Source: Leptospira ilyithenensis (GTDB lineage: Bacteria; Spirochaetota; Leptospiria; Leptospirales; Leptospiraceae). Taken from it: 64,000 bases of DNA. This document shows positions 56,028 to 64,000 of the stretch, in pieces; the stretch's first letter is position 1, and each line of letters starts with the position of its first letter. The stretch is taken from assembly GCF_004771005.1 (NCBI RefSeq), contig NZ_RQHV01000038.1:1-64000 (forward strand), read 5' to 3'. Under the pieces are notes generated by a model. It had not been told where the DNA came from. It saw nothing but the letters and a program-made list of their open reading frames with translations, and searched no databases. Position numbers and translations under genes: made by a program.

Positions 56028-57557
56028 TCAAAATACGTGACTGAAGTTAACAAACGTTTGTTCGTCTTCTCTGGATTTCGCATAATCAATCATGATGATA
56101 GTCGCTTGATTCCAAGCTATCCTTAACCCTATCCCTCGTGAATATTTATATCCCTTCCAGCCGATTTTGTGTTCATCGTCCCAAACACGCCCGTAGTCCA
56201 TAAAAGGAACCAGGTTGAATACAAAATACTCACTTCCGATTTTTGTTTCTGCGAATTTCCAACGGACTTCCGAGTTTCCCCAACCCATCGTTCTACCCAC
56301 AAAACGGTCTTGTTTGAATCCTCTGAGTGTTCGAAGTCCTCCGAGTCCTCCTATCATACCTTCCGTTCCCCAAAGGTTTCTATATTCGAAAAAGGGAGTA
56401 TCTCCGTCGGTAAGTCCCATTGCGAAACGATTGGCGATGACCAATTTATCAAATATTTTAGGAAACGGACTCCAGAAAAATTTACCCTGAACAAAATACT
56501 TTTGAAAGTCGAAGTTGGAGCCCATTGCTTTTGAGTTTTTCTCATAAGTGGCTTCTAGAAACACCCCACTGTTCGGATCCGGTTCATAGTCTCTTGTATC
56601 GTAAACAATTCCCACCCGAACCGAATTCACATAACCACCATTATATCCGCGAAGTTTGCCGGCTTCATTGTCTTCCGTAAGTCTTGTCTTTCCATTCGGG
56701 ACTTCGGCTCCGTAATTGAGCGGATCTCCTCCGAGCAAAGGGTCTTTTCCCTGTATCAGTTTTCCGTCGTAAGTATGGACAATGTTATTTGAAAACTTCA
56801 AGCCGGTTACCAAACGTACTGTCCCTCCCACATAGGATCTTTCCGCACTGGCAGTCGCCATCGGAGTTTCTATCTGGTAACGATTGTACATTCGATCCGT
56901 CACAAGATAACCTTGGCCGCTGGGAATTCCCGAATAGTTTCGTCCGCCAAACATCACGGAGTCGGAAGGCATGCCAGGTCGGAAATAGGTTAAATTTCTT
57001 TCCTGATCCATATAACTTGCATTTTGAATCAATCTTCCGTCCGATTGGTTTCGATCCAGATAGGAAAGGGGTTTTAAACTATTTTCCCCCAACCCGAAAT
57101 AAAGAGTGGTGGGAGTGATTGTTAAAAATGCATCCGCCCGCAGCCTCCATTTGGTATCTGCGATAAAAGGCATATCCAAACTCAATTGGTGGTATTGTGC
57201 ATTTTTGTTTGTATTGAAATATTGGGCGAAAAACCGCAACCGGTAAGGTGTATATTCAAACAAGGGGTCGGTTTTTTTGCCGTTATTGTACATATAGGCG
57301 CGAACTCCGTATCCAATCCCTTCGTTCGGATCCGAGTTGATTAATGGCAGACCGGTCGGATACCAACCCTCGTTTTTTTGCGCTAGGTCCTTTTTGCAAA
57401 GCTGTTTTGAGGCATCCATCGGAAAGGGGAGGTCTTTTCTAGGTGCCGGCTTTTCACACCCGTCCGAGGGCGCGAATTCCTGCGCTTTTAGTTCCAGACC
57501 AGCGAAATATAATGTACATATAGTACATAGAAAAAAGCTCAGTTGTTTGTGCATCAT
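56028..57557 (-). CDS. Omp85/BamA-like outer-membrane beta-barrel protein
   Basis: About 509 residues with a signal peptide ('[18 protein letters not shown]'). The mature protein is rich in alternating aromatic/polar strands and ends in Phe ('TFVNFSHVF'), as outer-membrane barrels do. '[17 protein letters not shown]' contains the RGF motif of the Omp85 loop 6, and '[21 protein letters not shown]' matches the bacterial surface antigen (D15) domain. No POTRA repeats are evident, so it is a barrel-only member. Its role could be transport or surface exposure. Start at ATG 57557 or 57554. Confidence 0.75.
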   Translation of the reverse strand: MMHKQLSFFLCTICTLYFAGLELKAQEFAPSDGCEKPAPRKDLPFPMDASKQLCKKDLAQKNEGWYPTGLPLINSDPNEGIGYGVRAYMYNNGKKTDPLFEYTPYRLRFFAQYFNTNKNAQYHQLSLDMPFIADTKWRLRADAFLTITPTTLYFGLGENSLKPLSYLDRNQSDGRLIQNASYMDQERNLTYFRPGMPSDSVMFGGRNYSGIPSGQGYLVTDRMYNRYQIETPMATASAERSYVGGTVRLVTGLKFSNNIVHTYDGKLIQGKDPLLGGDPLNYGAEVPNGKTRLTEDNEAGKLRGYNGGYVNSVRVGIVYDTRDYEPDPNSGVFLEATYEKNSKAMGSNFDFQKYFVQGKFFWSPFPKIFDKLVIANRFAMGLTDGDTPFFEYRNLWGTEGMIGGLGGLRTLRGFKQDRFVGRTMGWGNSEVRWKFAETKIGSEYFVFNLVPFMDYGRVWDDEHKIGWKGYKYSRGIGLRIAWNQATIIMIDYAKSREDEQTFVNFSHVF

Positions 57558-57642
57558 CGATGTCTCTAAGGGTAAAGCTGTCCTAGAGATCATCTTAAAA
57601 TGGATTTAGTCAATATTAAAAAGTTCTAAAACGGGAGGATCT

Positions 57643-58749
57643 TTAATCTTTTAGATATTCGATTCTTTCTCGGATGCTTTCGTTGGATGGAATTTTTTTG
57701 GAAAGGTCTTCTAACATTTTAATGGCCTGGACTTTTTTGCCCATCAAATCCCAGAGATCGGACAATTCCAGGGCCGGTCTCGGATCATTCGGCGATTTGG
57801 CCAAAAGATTGACGTAGATTTCTTCCGCTTTGTCCAAGTCCCCGATCAATTTTAAGGCTGCTGCTTTTCCCAAAAGGGCAAAGTAGTCGTCTCCGTTCGC
57901 AAGGATTTTATTAAAACATTCCAATGCCTTGTCATATTTGCCGAGACCCCGCAGCGAGTCCGCATAACGATTGATAATCAGTTTGTTTTCAGGATCGAAT
58001 TCCAGAATTTTTTCCCAGTAAAGGATCGCAGTTTCAAAAGCCTTTTTGCCCCGATAGGATTCCGCAAGTCCGTATAGAGCGAAAAAATTGCGTCCGTCCA
58101 ATTCTTTGGCTCGTTCGTAATAAATGATCGCCTTGTCAAATTCTTTGATCTTTCGGTAGCTGTTTCCTATCTCCGTCAGGATCTTGATATTGTTCGGTTG
58201 GGTAGACAAAAGTTTTTCCCACCATTGGATCGCTTCCGTATAACGTTGGCAGGCAAAAAACAAATGACCAAGACCTACGATCACATACTGATCATTCGGA
58301 TTGATCTGCAGCGCCTCCATATAATAAACTTCCGATTCTTTGAAGTTTTTTAACTTGCGATGGGCGTCCGCCACTCTTGAGAGAATACTTGCATCTGTAA
58401 TTGTTATATGATGAAATTCTTCCGCTACTTCTATTATTTTTTTCAGGCTGTTAAGATCGCGGTAACAATTCATAAGCCCCATTAGGGAAAATTTATTTGT
58501 TGAATCTTGTGCTAAACATTTGCGATAATAAATAATCGCTTCTGCAGGTTGTTTTGTTTTGGCATAATAATCGCCTAAGCCCACTAGCCCGTAAGTGTTG
58601 GACGGATCTTCTTCCAGTAGGATTTCAAGACGTTCTTTCGCCTCTCGAAACCTTCCTTGGTCTAAGAATCGATACGCTTCCTTGGCTAAAGATTTTATTT
58701 TTGAAAATTTTTCATCTTCTTGGGGTTTTTCTATTTCTGTTTTGTCCAT
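57643..58749 (-). CDS. Cytoplasmic TPR-repeat protein
   Basis: 368 residues made almost entirely of about nine TPR units of 34 residues, for example '[21 protein letters not shown]', '[20 protein letters not shown]' and '[20 protein letters not shown]'. No signal peptide, membrane segment or catalytic domain is present. TPR superhelices act as protein-binding scaffolds. Divergent from ilvB; no functional link is visible. Confidence 0.8.
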   Translation of the reverse strand: MDKTEIEKPQEDEKFSKIKSLAKEAYRFLDQGRFREAKERLEILLEEDPSNTYGLVGLGDYYAKTKQPAEAIIYYRKCLAQDSTNKFSLMGLMNCYRDLNSLKKIIEVAEEFHHITITDASILSRVADAHRKLKNFKESEVYYMEALQINPNDQYVIVGLGHLFFACQRYTEAIQWWEKLLSTQPNNIKILTEIGNSYRKIKEFDKAIIYYERAKELDGRNFFALYGLAESYRGKKAFETAILYWEKILEFDPENKLIINRYADSLRGLGKYDKALECFNKILANGDDYFALLGKAAALKLIGDLDKAEEIYVNLLAKSPNDPRPALELSDLWDLMGKKVQAIKMLEDLSKKIPSNESIRERIEYLKD

Positions 58750-58858
58750 CGGATAGGCTCAATATCTAGGTTGAAAATTTGGACAGCAAAAATCGAGTTA
58801 AAAACGAGAGAACATTGACTTAATGCCCTTTTTTGCAGAAATGGCATTGGGGGAAAAC

Positions 58859-60565
58859 ATGACTACAAATACCGAAGCTATCTCAGGTGCCAGATTGATG
58901 GTCGAACTCTTGGAAGAGGCAGGTGTGGAGATTGTGTTTGGTTATCCCGGTGGTGCCATCCTTCCTTTTTACGATGAACTCTATCATAGCAAAAAAATCC
59001 GACACATTCTTGTCCGCCATGAGCAGGGTGCCATACATATGGCAGAAGGGTACGCACGTTCTACCGGAAAACTAGGTGTTTGCATTGCTACTTCCGGACC
59101 TGGTGCTACAAACCTGATCACAGGGCTCACTGATGCCAAGATGGATTCCATTCCGATCTTAGCCATTACGGGACAAGTTCCCACAACAGATATTGGAACC
59201 GACGCTTTCCAAGAGGCGGATATCTACGGGATCACGATTCCGATCACAAAATACAATGCTCTGATTAAATCTGCGGACGATCTTGCCCGTCATTTTGAAG
59301 AAGCGATGAAAATTGCGATGGGAGGAAGACCTGGTCCTGTACTACTCGACTTTCCGAAAGATGTCCAAACCGGAAAAACAACTGTTCGTAAAGCACCTTC
59401 CCTTAAGATCGCAACCCACCATTACGAGCGGCAAAAAGTAAAAGGTGATGCTAAGGAATTTGCGGAAATTCTGAATGCCGCAAAACGACCGTTACTTTAT
59501 GTAGGGGGAGGAGCGATCAATTCTTTTGCTTCGGCTGAGATCAAGGCACTTGCGGAAAAAGCAAATGCCCCCGTTACAACAACACTTATGGGGATAGGGG
59601 CTTTCCCTGCCACTCATCCTCTCAGCGTTGGAATGCTCGGGATGCACGGAACGGCTTACGCAAATAAGGCGGTCCTCGAATGCGATTATATTCTGAACTT
59701 GGGTGCCAGGTTTGATGACAGGGTTGCAAAAAAATATGATTTTGCTCCGAATGCAATCCGAGCTCATATTGATATAGATGCAGCCGAATTCAATAAACGG
59801 GTGAATGTCGATCATGTACTTCACGGGGATTTGAAAGATGCAGTTCGTGAAATTTTACCTTATATCAAAACAACGGACAGATCCGAGTGGATCGGCAAAA
59901 TTGCACAATTGAAAAATGATCATCCTTTGGATTTTGATAATTCCACTGATGTGATCAAACCTCAGGATTTTCTGAAACGGGTTTATGAAAAAACAAACGG
60001 AAAAGCGATTGTTTCCACGGATGTAGGCCAACACCAAATGTGGGCGGCACAATACTATTTATTTGATGAACCGAATACTTGGCTTACTTCCGGCGGACTT
60101 GGCACTATGGGTTACGGTCTCCCTGCAGCCATCGGAGCGAAATTCGGAAATCCCGACAAGACTGTGATCTGTGTTACGGGGGACGGATCGTTCCAGATGT
60201 GCATTCAGGAACTGGCAACTATCGCCCAATCAAAGTTAGGTGTCAAGATTTTACTCTTCAATAATAATTTTCTCGGAATGGTCCGCCAATGGCAGGAATT
60301 GTTTTACGAAGAAAGATTCAGCGAGTCTCAATGGACGTATAACCCGAATTTTGTGAAGCTTGCCGAATCATACGACATTCCCGGAATGCGAATTGAGAAA
60401 AAATCGGAAATTCAAAAAGGGATAGATTTTTTCCTAAATGACGAAGGTTCCGCTCTCATCGAAGTGATGATTCCTGCGGAAGAAAAAGTTTTTCCGATGA
60501 TCCCTGCCGGAAAATCACAAAAGGATCTACTTGAATTTAAGGACTTGGCAAAGTTAAAGAAATGA
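58859..60565 (+). CDS. ilvB: Acetolactate synthase large subunit
   Basis: About 568 residues from ATG 58859, which follows GGGGGA; the upstream ATG at 58823 has no such site. The catalytic Glu is in '[20 protein letters not shown]'. The FAD-contact segment is in the middle domain ('[17 protein letters not shown]'). The ThDP/Mg motif GDG begins '[17 protein letters not shown]' and ends NN ('[16 protein letters not shown]'). It joins two pyruvates, or pyruvate and 2-oxobutyrate, for branched-chain amino acids. The small subunit overlaps by ATGA. Confidence 0.95.
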   Translation: MTTNTEAISGARLMVELLEEAGVEIVFGYPGGAILPFYDELYHSKKIRHILVRHEQGAIHMAEGYARSTGKLGVCIATSGPGATNLITGLTDAKMDSIPILAITGQVPTTDIGTDAFQEADIYGITIPITKYNALIKSADDLARHFEEAMKIAMGGRPGPVLLDFPKDVQTGKTTVRKAPSLKIATHHYERQKVKGDAKEFAEILNAAKRPLLYVGGGAINSFASAEIKALAEKANAPVTTTLMGIGAFPATHPLSVGMLGMHGTAYANKAVLECDYILNLGARFDDRVAKKYDFAPNAIRAHIDIDAAEFNKRVNVDHVLHGDLKDAVREILPYIKTTDRSEWIGKIAQLKNDHPLDFDNSTDVIKPQDFLKRVYEKTNGKAIVSTDVGQHQMWAAQYYLFDEPNTWLTSGGLGTMGYGLPAAIGAKFGNPDKTVICVTGDGSFQMCIQELATIAQSKLGVKILLFNNNFLGMVRQWQELFYEERFSESQWTYNPNFVKLAESYDIPGMRIEKKSEIQKGIDFFLNDEGSALIEVMIPAEEKVFPMIPAGKSQKDLLEFKDLAKLKK

Positions 60566-61050
60566 AATATACACTCAGCATTTTAGTGAACAATCATCAT
60601 GGAGTGATGAGCCATGTTTCGGGTCTTTTCACAAGAAGAGCTTATAATATCGATTCGATTGCGGTAGGTGTTACCGACAATCCCGAGATTTCTTCGATGA
60701 CGATTGTGTTAAACGGGGATGATTTCATCGTAGGCCAGGTAAAAAACCAGTTATTGAAACTTCCTGACGTTTTGAAAGTTCAGGACATGGCTTATGCTAG
60801 TTCCGTCCAAAGGGAGTTGGTACTTATCTCAGTAACGATCACGGAATCCAATCGAACCGAAGCCCTCACCGTATGTGACGGGTTTGGTGCTAAGATTTTG
60901 GAAATTACGGAAGACTCTTTGCTTTTGGAATTTTCGGGAAATTCAAGACAAGTCGGAAATATGATCTCCCTTATGAAACAATTTGGAATCAGAGAGATTT
61001 CCCGCACCGGTCAAATCGCAATCGCATATAGAAATCAAAATTCTTTTTAG
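60562..61050 (+). CDS. ilvN: Acetolactate synthase small (regulatory) subunit
   Basis: 162 residues, starting in an ATGA overlap with ilvB. The N-terminal ACT domain '[20 protein letters not shown]' and '[11 protein letters not shown]' binds valine for feedback inhibition, and a C-terminal ALS_ss domain follows ('[21 protein letters not shown]'). It activates the large subunit and confers feedback control. Length and motifs match the IlvH/IlvN family. Confidence 0.93.
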   Translation: MKYTLSILVNNHHGVMSHVSGLFTRRAYNIDSIAVGVTDNPEISSMTIVLNGDDFIVGQVKNQLLKLPDVLKVQDMAYASSVQRELVLISVTITESNRTEALTVCDGFGAKILEITEDSLLLEFSGNSRQVGNMISLMKQFGIREISRTGQIAIAYRNQNSF

Positions 61051-61110
61051 AACCTGCTTGACTTTTGTCCGAATACCGAAAACATATCGGCGTTTGGACA
61101 AAGGATCGGT

Positions 61111-62886
61111 ATGTTTCAAAAAAAAATCATTTTACTATTTATTTTTGTCATTAATTTATTTCCTATTTTTGCACAGGATCCGAGTCGGGTTCGTGTGCCT
61201 TATCTCCAAGGAACAAATAGAACCGATATCACCCGCTACAAATGGGGAATTACCGCTCCCAACCGCTTTGAAGATATTTCCGGTGTTCCTATACCTCAGA
61301 TTGGTGAGTTACGTTTAAAGTTTCCTGTCAACACTCCTTCCTTCTATTCGGGACCGGACGGAGGTGAAGTTTATCTTTGGAAAAAAGACAATTACAGATG
61401 GACTAGATCCGACGGAAGCATACTTACGGAATGGGAAAACGGAACTTGGAAATTGGAGACGCCGGACGGTCCTAATTTTACTTCCTTCGGAGTATTTGGT
61501 TCGTGTAGCGGTTGTTTACCGAAAATCCAATTGGACTGGAAAGACGGCTCCAAGTTGATACGGGATTGGGTTCCTCATAGAAAAGAATTCGCCTGGGTAT
61601 TTCAAAAAAATAACGCATCGCCTGCCTTAAACTGGCAATTGATTGATCCTTCCAAAACAAAACCGGGTCGTTTTCAAGTTTCCAAATACAGTTTTTATCA
61701 TTCTTCAGATTGGGATTTATACTTACAGGCGTTAAAAGAGAATTTTCCCGCTGATGAATTTTTCGCTTTTGCTAAAAAAGAATTCGATATGGAAAATATA
61801 GGTCAGGTGCCTGTCTTGTTATTTGATAAAAACGGGGAGATGTCCGCGTACCAAGGTAAGGAATTGCCGGGCGGCTCCGAAGAAGGAGGGTTTGGCGGTC
61901 AAAACTCAATCACTCTGTGTTGTGGAGAAAAGCAGATAAAACCTACCGGAAATTCCGTTTTGGATGAGGATGCTAAGAAAAGAGCCTTTCTGGGAACCTT
62001 TTATCACGAAACAATTCACAACTTGGAACAAATGACTTGTCTTTCTTATAAGTCCGGCTTGGCAAATTTACCGAAAGAAAATCTCCCTGATCCTTGGTTT
62101 GATGAAGGGATTGCCAATTACATTGCCGGTCAATTTTCTATTTCAAAAAAATATTATATCTACGAGGAGTTGGACAAAAAAATCCAAGCAGGCAAAATTC
62201 CTTCCAGCTATGCGGCTTTGTTGAAACATGGATACCAGGACTTGCTTCCTTATTCACTCGGCGCTTATATGGTCGAGTATATGCATAAAAGTTACGGCAG
62301 CAAAACGGTAGTTAACTACAATAAGGATACTTGTTTGGGAACGGATTCCGCTCTCGCTTTGGAGAAGGCAACAGGAGTCTCGGCAGATCAATTTATTTCC
62401 CTTGCGGTAGCCGACTTTCAATCCAAAAAATCAGTTTTATTCTCCGATTCTAAAAAGAAAACGCTGCAAGGTTATACGGTGATGGCGCCTGTGAATGTAA
62501 AAGCCTTTCAGAACTTTCTCGAAAAAGGTTTTTCTTTGCCCGCGTCTCCCTTTGACATTCAAAATTATGAGGAAATCCCTTCCGTTCGGGAGACCTTCCT
62601 TGCTTCCGTGGAACCGTTTTTTAAAAAAATAGAAGGGGACTTCGACGGTCCGGGGGAATCCACTTTTTTCCTATGGAAATCCGGAATCTATAAATGGCAG
62701 GGAAAAACTTGGGAGGCGACTTACTTTCCGGGCAATCAAACTGTTTTCAAAAAAGACGGTTGGTCTGTCATTGAGTGGGAAGATGGAAAAAGAAGGGTGG
62801 TTTCTTCGGATGGAACATCTGTTATGTTTTGGAAAAAAGACCAAAAAGGATATTTCGATTCTGCGGGAAAACAGATCAAAAAATAA
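61111..62886 (+). CDS. Secreted gluzincin-type metalloprotease-like protein
   Basis: 591 residues, start ATG 61111 behind AAAGGA. A signal peptide (residues 1-21, ending FAQ) directs it out of the cytoplasm. H299-E300-x-x-H303 ('FYHETIHNLEQ') is a zinc-protease motif, and 'WFDEGIANYIAG' supplies the third ligand E332, as in peptidase-MA-type gluzincins. A Trp/Gly-rich module occurs near residues 85-125 and again near 520-585 ('SGIYKWQGKTWEATYFPG'), flanking the catalytic region. Two Cys pairs suggest disulfides. The substrate is unknown. It ends in a strong terminator shared with trxB. Confidence 0.75.
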   Translation: MFQKKIILLFIFVINLFPIFAQDPSRVRVPYLQGTNRTDITRYKWGITAPNRFEDISGVPIPQIGELRLKFPVNTPSFYSGPDGGEVYLWKKDNYRWTRSDGSILTEWENGTWKLETPDGPNFTSFGVFGSCSGCLPKIQLDWKDGSKLIRDWVPHRKEFAWVFQKNNASPALNWQLIDPSKTKPGRFQVSKYSFYHSSDWDLYLQALKENFPADEFFAFAKKEFDMENIGQVPVLLFDKNGEMSAYQGKELPGGSEEGGFGGQNSITLCCGEKQIKPTGNSVLDEDAKKRAFLGTFYHETIHNLEQMTCLSYKSGLANLPKENLPDPWFDEGIANYIAGQFSISKKYYIYEELDKKIQAGKIPSSYAALLKHGYQDLLPYSLGAYMVEYMHKSYGSKTVVNYNKDTCLGTDSALALEKATGVSADQFISLAVADFQSKKSVLFSDSKKKTLQGYTVMAPVNVKAFQNFLEKGFSLPASPFDIQNYEEIPSVRETFLASVEPFFKKIEGDFDGPGESTFFLWKSGIYKWQGKTWEATYFPGNQTVFKKDGWSVIEWEDGKRRVVSSDGTSVMFWKKDQKGYFDSAGKQIKK

Positions 62887-62936
62887 AAAAAGGTTAGAGT
62901 TGGATGATGAAACTGTCATCCTTTCTCTAACCTTTT
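62887..62936. terminator. Bidirectional intrinsic terminator between the protease and trxB genes
   Basis: AAAAAGGTTAGAG and CTCTAACCTTTT form a long stem, with an inner GATGA/TCATC stem in the loop. A-run before and T-run after make it work on both strands. The two flanking genes converge on it. Confidence 0.75.
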
Positions 62937-62979
62937 CGATTTCAATCGGTGTTTTGGTTTAGTTTATGATTGTCAGTTC

Positions 62980-63921
62980 TTAGTGGCCTTCCAGCCATTT
63001 CTCCGCTTCGAGTGCCGCCATACAACCGCTACCTGCCGCAGTGATCGCCTGTCTGTAGGTTTTGTCCTGTACATCTCCCGCAGCAAACACACCTTCGATA
63101 TTGGTCCTGGTTGTTCCCGGTTTTGTGATGATATATCCCGTCTCATCCAAGTTCAATTGACCTTGGAAAATTTGAGTATTAGGAACATGGCCAATAGCAT
63201 AAAAAAGTCCGCCCACTTGCAAATCAGTCACTGCCTTGTTGACAGTGTCTTCCAGTGTAATGGCTGTTAAGCCATTGTTCGCTCCCTTGGCTTCTACAAT
63301 GGTTTTGTTCCAAAGTATTTCAATTTTAGGATGGGAAATGGCACGCTGTTGCATGATTTGCGAAGCACGAAGCTGATCTCTTCTATGAACCAAATAAACC
63401 TTGGAGGCAAATTTGGTAAGGTGGTTTGCTTCTTCTACCGCCGAGTCTCCCCCGCCGATCACGGCAAGTTCTTTGCCTCGGTAGATCGGAAGTGCTCCGT
63501 CACAGACAGCGCAGGCAGAGATTCCTCTTTGCCAAAATAGATCTTCGCCTTTTACATGCATACGTTTGGCAGTGGCACCTGTTGCGATGATGATGGATTC
63601 CGCTTCGATTTTTTCATCATCAGACCAGATCACAAAAGGGCGTTTGGAAAAATCCACTTTGGTGATGGTTTGTGTGTGAATTGTGGTTCCATATTTTGTG
63701 GATTGTTTTCGGAAAAGCTCAGTGAGTTCGGTTCCGTCGATTCCCTCGGGGAAACCAGGGAAATTTTCAACTTCCGTTGTTGTGGTCAATTGTCCGCCTG
63801 CGGCCACCCCGCCTGCCATAAAGCCTTCATACATAACTGGACTCAGATTGGCTCTCGCCGCGTAAATAGCAGCAGTGTGTCCTGCCGGTCCCGATCCTAT
63901 AATAACGACTTTATATGCCAT
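62980..63921 (-). CDS. trxB: Thioredoxin reductase
   Basis: 313 residues. ATG 63921 was chosen because GGAG precedes it; TTG 63933 would add four residues. The FAD motif '[20 protein letters not shown]' starts the protein, the redox pair is in '[11 protein letters not shown]', and the NADPH motif is '[17 protein letters not shown]'. The C-terminal '[21 protein letters not shown]' completes the FAD site. It reduces thioredoxin with NADPH, which in turn supports MsrB and APS reductase encoded in this window. Nothing further is visible in 63934-64000. Confidence 0.95.
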   Translation of the reverse strand: MAYKVVIIGSGPAGHTAAIYAARANLSPVMYEGFMAGGVAAGGQLTTTTEVENFPGFPEGIDGTELTELFRKQSTKYGTTIHTQTITKVDFSKRPFVIWSDDEKIEAESIIIATGATAKRMHVKGEDLFWQRGISACAVCDGALPIYRGKELAVIGGGDSAVEEANHLTKFASKVYLVHRRDQLRASQIMQQRAISHPKIEILWNKTIVEAKGANNGLTAITLEDTVNKAVTDLQVGGLFYAIGHVPNTQIFQGQLNLDETGYIITKPGTTRTNIEGVFAAGDVQDKTYRQAITAAGSGCMAALEAEKWLEGH

Positions 63922-64000
63922 GTTTTTCTCCAATTTAAAATGATTCTAATTCTTAGACGCTTAAACCGTAAACTGTAAATCGGAAAAAAATCTCAGATTT

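Overview
The window looks like chromosomal DNA of a spirochaete of the family Leptospiraceae, most likely a Leptospira. The evidence is moderate to low GC, an EF-G whose P-loop reads AHIDSGKTT (the spirochaete/mitochondrial-like form), a contiguous haem operon with a HemC-HemD fusion and a short HemA, many lipoproteins and TPR/HEAT proteins, and frequent TTG/GTG starts. The genus is inferred from gene content, not from an rRNA. The content is mainly housekeeping and biosynthetic, with small islands of dispersed repeats.

Layout. 1-7.7 kb: the end of a small lipoprotein gene, then a heavy-metal-type RND efflux operon (outer-membrane channel, unusually small adaptor, pump) running into its own response regulator and sensor kinase. 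8-9 kb: a membrane-anchored GDPD-like protein that lacks the expected catalytic residues, behind two tandem sigma70-like promoters. 9.1-16.4 kb, minus strand: fusA, a structured and repeat-rich intergenic region, a LysM/LytM protein, an amidohydrolase, two cyclic-nucleotide-binding proteins, tRNA-Arg(CCU) and prmC. 16.5-27.8 kb, mostly plus strand: a TrkH/KtrB potassium channel subunit, a UbiA-family prenyltransferase, a thioredoxin-like protein, several lineage-specific proteins, a PhaR-like regulator, cysK, topA and hemH. topA and hemH appear to start at ATC and CTG. 27.8-36.1 kb, minus strand: hemA-hemC/D-hemB-hemL-hemE-hemN-hemG, tightly overlapped, facing hemH. 36.3-38.3 kb: msrB, a small TPR protein, the RNase P RNA and a lipoprotein.

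38.4-53.4 kb is a sulfur region: precorrin-2 dehydrogenase and SUMT (siroheme), cysJ-cysI, then after a transporter/dioxygenase/DCC-protein block cysN-cysD-cysH and the sulfate ABC transporter cysA-cysW-cysT-sbp. Together with cysK these cover sulfate uptake, APS formation, direct APS reduction, sulfite reduction and cysteine synthesis. The haem operon supplies the uroporphyrinogen III from which the siroheme of CysI is made. 53.6-54.7 kb is a small mobile-DNA graveyard: an RNA-like GGA-hairpin element, an IS110-family transposase remnant and a 127-bp MITE-like element. 54.7-64 kb: an XRE/MmyB-type regulator facing a small membrane protein, an Omp85-like outer-membrane protein, a TPR protein, ilvB-ilvN, a secreted gluzincin-type protease and trxB.

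I found no CRISPR array, prophage, defence island or obviously new multigene system. The most interesting signals are small: a structured intergenic element with covarying stems and a constant CAGGA loop (14149-14234 and 53623-53701), a dispersed MITE-like family, two genes with non-standard start codons, and a tRNA embedded between crp-like and prmC genes so that tRNA maturation should cut into the prmC ribosome-binding site.
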